Shown here: positions 61,079 through 64,000 of the stretch, one piece after another
Layout: the number at the start of each line of letters is the position of its first letter
How positions within the stretch are numbered: position 1 is the stretch's first letter
NCBI RefSeq assembly: GCF_003130705.1
Contig: NZ_CP021354.1
Coordinates: 3,100,001 to 3,164,000, forward strand
DNA length: 64,000 nucleotides
Source: Rhodococcus oxybenzonivorans
GTDB lineage: Bacteria > Actinomycetota > Actinomycetes > Mycobacteriales > Mycobacteriaceae
Reading direction: 5' to 3'
The notes under the pieces: model-generated
Told to the model about the DNA's origin: nothing
What the model saw: the letters and a program-made list of their open reading frames with translations, nothing else
Databases searched by the model: none
Translations under genes and position numbers: made by a program

Positions 61079-61570
61079 GTGGATATCTCTTCGGCCGACA
61101 TCAAGCTCATTCTGGCGGCGCTGCAAGATGCGGGGTTCGATCAGGCTGAGGTCGTGGTGGGCGATGTCCACATAGCCGTGGCCCGACGCGGCGTCCAGCT
61201 GCCCGTGTCCTTACCCACCTCAGAACCAGCACCGGCCGCGGAGCCCGCACCGCCCGTGGCAATCGAGCCGGAGCGCTCAGCGCCGGCTCCCGCTGTTCCG
61301 CCAGGCGGTGCTGTCCCCCCGGAAGGCGGCTCGAAGCAGGTCGTCGCTTCCCCGAGCGTAGGAGTGTTTCGGCGTGCTTCCCGGAACGGCGGTGCACCAT
61401 TCGTCGAGATCGGCCAGAACGTGACAGCTGGGGACGTACTCGGCAACGTCAAGGTCCTCACGTTGACGATGCCCATCGAGGCGATGACGGATGGCGTTGT
61501 GACCGCTATCGCTGCAGACGACGGTGACCCCGTGGAATACGGAACCCCGCTCGTCACGATCGCGTCGTAA
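61079..61570 (+). CDS. Biotin carboxyl carrier-like protein without the biotinyl lysine
   Basis: A 163-residue AccB-like protein: an N-terminal helix (A-D-I-K-L-I-L-A-A-L-Q-D-A-G-F), Pro/Ala linker and a C-terminal hammerhead domain with G-D-V-L-G-N-V, I-E-A, G-V-V-T-A-I, and G-x-P-V-E-Y-G-T-P-L-V. In true carriers the hairpin reads E-A-M-K-M; here the aligned residues are V-L-T-L-T, so Thr128 takes the place of the biotinylated Lys. It therefore cannot be biotinylated there. GTG 61079 follows AAGGAG. It starts an operon with a carboxyltransferase-domain protein and an acyl-CoA dehydrogenase. Its hammerhead may be structural, or carry another group. Confidence 0.86.
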   Translation: MDISSADIKLILAALQDAGFDQAEVVVGDVHIAVARRGVQLPVSLPTSEPAPAAEPAPPVAIEPERSAPAPAVPPGGAVPPEGGSKQVVASPSVGVFRRASRNGGAPFVEIGQNVTAGDVLGNVKVLTLTMPIEAMTDGVVTAIAADDGDPVEYGTPLVTIAS

Positions 61571-61616
61571 CAGGGGCGCACTACCGCCACCAACCAAGAT
61601 GAACAAGGAAACTCAC

Positions 61617-63083
61617 GTGAACATCGATTTCGTCGAGCAGAGCCTTCGAGACGGGCAACAGAGCCTCTGGGGCATGCGGCTGCGTGCGTACGAGGCGGCA
61701 GGCGCCCTGCCATACCTGAAGGATGCCGGGTACCGCACCATCGACCTCACCGGCGCGGGCATGTTCACCGTCTTGCTCCGTGAATACGGCGACGATCCCT
61801 GGGCGACACTCGACTTCCTCGTGGCGGGACTGAAAGGCAACGAGCTCCGCTCGGGCCTACGCACCCTGAGCTGCGTCGGCTTCGCGCCCACTCCGCAGGC
61901 GATCATGGACCTGTGGATCCAGACGCTGATCAAGCACGGTTCCACCAGCTTCTGGCTCTACGACTGCCTGTACGACATGGACCTGATGAAGCACCAGGTC
62001 GACGTCGTGCGCAACGCCGGCGGGCAACCCGTCCCAGCCATCATGTACGGACTCACCGACGTGCACGACGACGCGTACTTCGCCGATCGTGCGCGGCAGA
62101 TGGCCTCCTGGGAAGGCGTCGAATCGATCTACGTCGAGGACGCCGCCGGAATCCTCAAACCCGAACGTGCGCGCACGCTGCTTCCGGCGATCCGGCAGGC
62201 GACCGGTGACATGCCACTAGAGTTGCACTGTCACAACACCACCAACATGGCCCAGCACAACTACATCGTCGGTATCGAGAGCGGATTCACGCGTATACAC
62301 ACCGCATCGCGTCCGATGGCGAACGGCCCGTCGCTGCCGTCCACCGAGGCGATGGCCACGATAGTCGAGCACCTGGGCCGCGAACACACCCTCGACACGT
62401 CGACGTTCGCACCTGTCGCCGAACACTTCGAGCACGTCGCGCGAGAGGCCGGCCGCGCAACCGGTGTGCCCGCCGAATACGACCCCCGGATGTACGACCA
62501 CCAACTACCCGGTGGCATGACCGGCACGCTGATCAACCAGCTCGAGCGACACGGCATGGGCCACCGCTTCCCGGAGGTTCTAGAGGCCATCCCCCAAGTG
62601 CGCGTGCAGCTCGGTTCGCCCATCATGGCCACGCCATTCTCCCAGTTCGTCGGTGTCCAGGCGGTGCTCAACATCGTCACCGGAAAGCCCTACTCCATGG
62701 TGTCCGACGAAGTCATCCACTACGTCCTGGGTCACTACGGCCCGGTGCCCTCCCCAATCGACCCCGACGTACTGGACAAGATTATGTCGAACCCACGAAC
62801 CAAGCAGTTGCAGTCGTGGGAGCGCCCCGATCCGTCGCTGAAGGAGATCCGCGCCCGTTTCGCGCCGGATATCTCCGACGAGGAACTGCTGATCCGATTC
62901 ATGATGTCCGATGAAGAAGTGGACGCCATGCTCGCGAAGGGGCCACTGCGGGTCGACCGTCGACGCAGCAGCAACAACATCGTCGAGTCCCTCATCGATC
63001 TCATCGACGCTCCGGCCGCGAGTACCTCGTTCGCCGTCTCGACACCGAAGTTCAGCGTGCGGGCTGCCCGGACGACGACATGA
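61617..63083 (+). CDS. Carboxyltransferase-domain protein with altered active site
   Basis: A 488-residue TIM-barrel protein of the pyruvate-carboxylase/oxaloacetate-decarboxylase (HMGL-like) class. Conserved: S-L-R-D-G-Q-Q-S-L near residue 9 and the metal H-C-H at 204-206. Altered: the position of the carbamylated metal-ligand Lys (I-K-D-M-A-G in carboxylases) is Glu174 in Y-V-E-D-A-A-G; and the catalytic Thr of P-G-G-x-x-T-N-L is Gly303 in P-G-G-M-T-G-T-L. Glu can mimic carbamyl-Lys as a metal ligand. Transfer to or from biotin is thus unlikely. GTG 61617 has AAGGAA six nt upstream; ATG 61599 lacks one. Ends overlapping the dehydrogenase start. Confidence 0.87.
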   Translation: MNIDFVEQSLRDGQQSLWGMRLRAYEAAGALPYLKDAGYRTIDLTGAGMFTVLLREYGDDPWATLDFLVAGLKGNELRSGLRTLSCVGFAPTPQAIMDLWIQTLIKHGSTSFWLYDCLYDMDLMKHQVDVVRNAGGQPVPAIMYGLTDVHDDAYFADRARQMASWEGVESIYVEDAAGILKPERARTLLPAIRQATGDMPLELHCHNTTNMAQHNYIVGIESGFTRIHTASRPMANGPSLPSTEAMATIVEHLGREHTLDTSTFAPVAEHFEHVAREAGRATGVPAEYDPRMYDHQLPGGMTGTLINQLERHGMGHRFPEVLEAIPQVRVQLGSPIMATPFSQFVGVQAVLNIVTGKPYSMVSDEVIHYVLGHYGPVPSPIDPDVLDKIMSNPRTKQLQSWERPDPSLKEIRARFAPDISDEELLIRFMMSDEEVDAMLAKGPLRVDRRRSSNNIVESLIDLIDAPAASTSFAVSTPKFSVRAARTTT

Positions 63084-64000
63084 CCACAGCTGCAGAGGAC
63101 TTGATCCACACGGCACTGATAGCCGCACGGACCGATCAGATGGATGGAAAAATGACGACAAGCACTCTCGAGCCCATCCGCGATATAGATCGTTTCGCGT
63201 CAGAAGCCGAGGAATTTCTCAGTACCGCCGTCCCCTCCCGGTGGAAAGAGGCCCGGGGGACACTGACGAGTCACGAGATGGACGAGGTCCGCCGGCAATG
63301 GGACTTCACCCTGTGGGAGGGCGGCTACTCGGGCCTGTCCATCCCAACGGAATACGGAGGTCGGGGGCTCGGACTAGCCGAGGAAATCGTCTTCCACGTC
63401 TTGGCAGGCAAAGCGCAGGCGCCGGACGGATTCACCCGGGTCGGGAAATCCTTGGTCACGCCGATGCTTATCGCTGTCGGCACCGAACAGCAGAGGGCCC
63501 AATACATCCCGTCGATCATGAACGGGCAAGAGGTATGGTGCCAGGGCTTCTCCGAGCCCCAGGCAGGGTCGGACCTTGCGAACATCCAAGCCAAGGCCCG
63601 ACGCGTCGACGGCGGCTACCTCATCAACGGCAGCAAGACCTGGACTTCGTTTGCCCAGCATGCACGCCGATGCTTCGTGCTCGCCCAGACGCAGCCTGAT
63701 GCCGGCCGATACCGCAACCTGTCGATGTTCCTCGTCGACATGGAACAGCCCGGTGTCTCGATCAGTGACATCAGACAGATCTCCGGGGCCGTGCACTTCG
63801 CCGAGACCAGGTTCGAGAACGTCTTCGTTCCCGATTCCGACCGGGTCGGTGACGACGGGGACGGGTGGAAGGTCGCGATGCGGGTGCTCGGTGACGAGCG
63901 CGGGGGTATCGAGACCGCCGCGCGGTACGTCGAAATCCGATCCGATGTCGACGCCCTACTCGAGGTATTGGGTGATCGCCCGGAGTACGCCTCACGGCTG
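63080..64000 (+). CDS. Acyl-CoA dehydrogenase, 5' part (runs off window)
   Basis: At least 307 residues of an acyl-CoA dehydrogenase, truncated by the window. The helical N-terminal domain is followed by the FAD-contact strand W-C-Q-G-F-S-E-P-Q-A-G-S-D-L and N-G-S-K-T-W-T-S. The catalytic Glu region lies beyond the end. The ATG at 63080 overlaps the stop of the previous gene (ATGA), so it belongs to the same operon; an ATG at 63155 would give a shorter and more typical N-terminus. Substrate is unknown; it may act on a product of the lyase-like partner. Confidence 0.9.
   Translation, partial: MTTAAEDLIHTALIAARTDQMDGKMTTSTLEPIRDIDRFASEAEEFLSTAVPSRWKEARGTLTSHEMDEVRRQWDFTLWEGGYSGLSIPTEYGGRGLGLAEEIVFHVLAGKAQAPDGFTRVGKSLVTPMLIAVGTEQQRAQYIPSIMNGQEVWCQGFSEPQAGSDLANIQAKARRVDGGYLINGSKTWTSFAQHARRCFVLAQTQPDAGRYRNLSMFLVDMEQPGVSISDIRQISGAVHFAETRFENVFVPDSDRVGDDGDGWKVAMRVLGDERGGIETAARYVEIRSDVDALLEVLGDRPEYASRL

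Overview
The window is high-GC, densely coded, double-stranded actinobacterial DNA. A mycolic-acid-type actinomycete such as Rhodococcus is the best guess, inferred from a CtaD, a PknK-type kinase, a UsfX-like anti-sigma factor and many small DUF proteins typical of that group. No rRNA, tRNA or CRISPR array was recognised.

Layout. (1) 1-12.6 kb: the 3' part of a large non-ribosomal peptide synthetase (A-T-E / C-A-T / C-A-T-TE), a secreted lipase and a decayed short-chain dehydrogenase. (2) 12.7-16.1 kb: an NB-ARC/LuxR regulator and two small genes, one a DUF35 Zn-ribbon protein. (3) 16.1-19.7 kb: a three-gene molybdenum hydroxylase operon (2Fe-2S, FAD, Mo subunits). (4) 19.8-30 kb: PhoU, many small stress or membrane proteins, an NDH-2-like oxidoreductase, a CtaD paralogue, and a divergent pair of sigma-factor-control genes (STAS protein and RsbW/UsfX-like kinase). 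(5) 30-44.8 kb: a fourteen-gene, same-strand, tightly overlapping surface-glycan locus. It combines heptose synthesis (GmhA, HldE, a GT2-GmhB fusion), two GT9 heptosyltransferase-like enzymes, UDP-glucose dehydrogenase, a UDP-glucuronate decarboxylase-like enzyme, a NodU/TobZ-type O-carbamoyltransferase, GT4-type transferases and several SDRs. (6) 44.9-55.2 kb: a general-stress island (CsbD, DUF3618, holin-X, DUF3072, BON, GlsB, Dps, a cold-shock protein, SDRs), several members preceded by GTTT-N16-GGGTAG-like boxes, plus wrecked genes (SigJ-type sigma factor, topoisomerase IB). (7) 55.3-60.5 kb: an island-like stretch with an IS3 remnant, dodecin, a 1,110-residue PknK-type kinase/NB-ARC/LuxR chimera, short direct repeats, and remnants of a luciferase-like monooxygenase and a flavin reductase. 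(8) 61-64 kb: an operon of a biotin-carrier-like protein, a carboxyltransferase-domain protein and an acyl-CoA dehydrogenase that runs off the end.

The most unusual element is region 8. The carrier-like protein has Thr where the biotinyl lysine should be. Its partner has Glu where the carbamylated, metal-binding lysine of carboxyltransferases should be, and Gly where the catalytic Thr should be. The two losses fit each other and point to a biotin-independent enzyme built from carboxylase parts, possibly a lyase or aldolase working with the dehydrogenase. The heptose/carbamoyl glycan locus is the second candidate for a system worth following up. Three in-frame or frameshifted decays (SDR, sigma factor, topoisomerase IB) and several truncated genes show active gene loss in the accessory parts.
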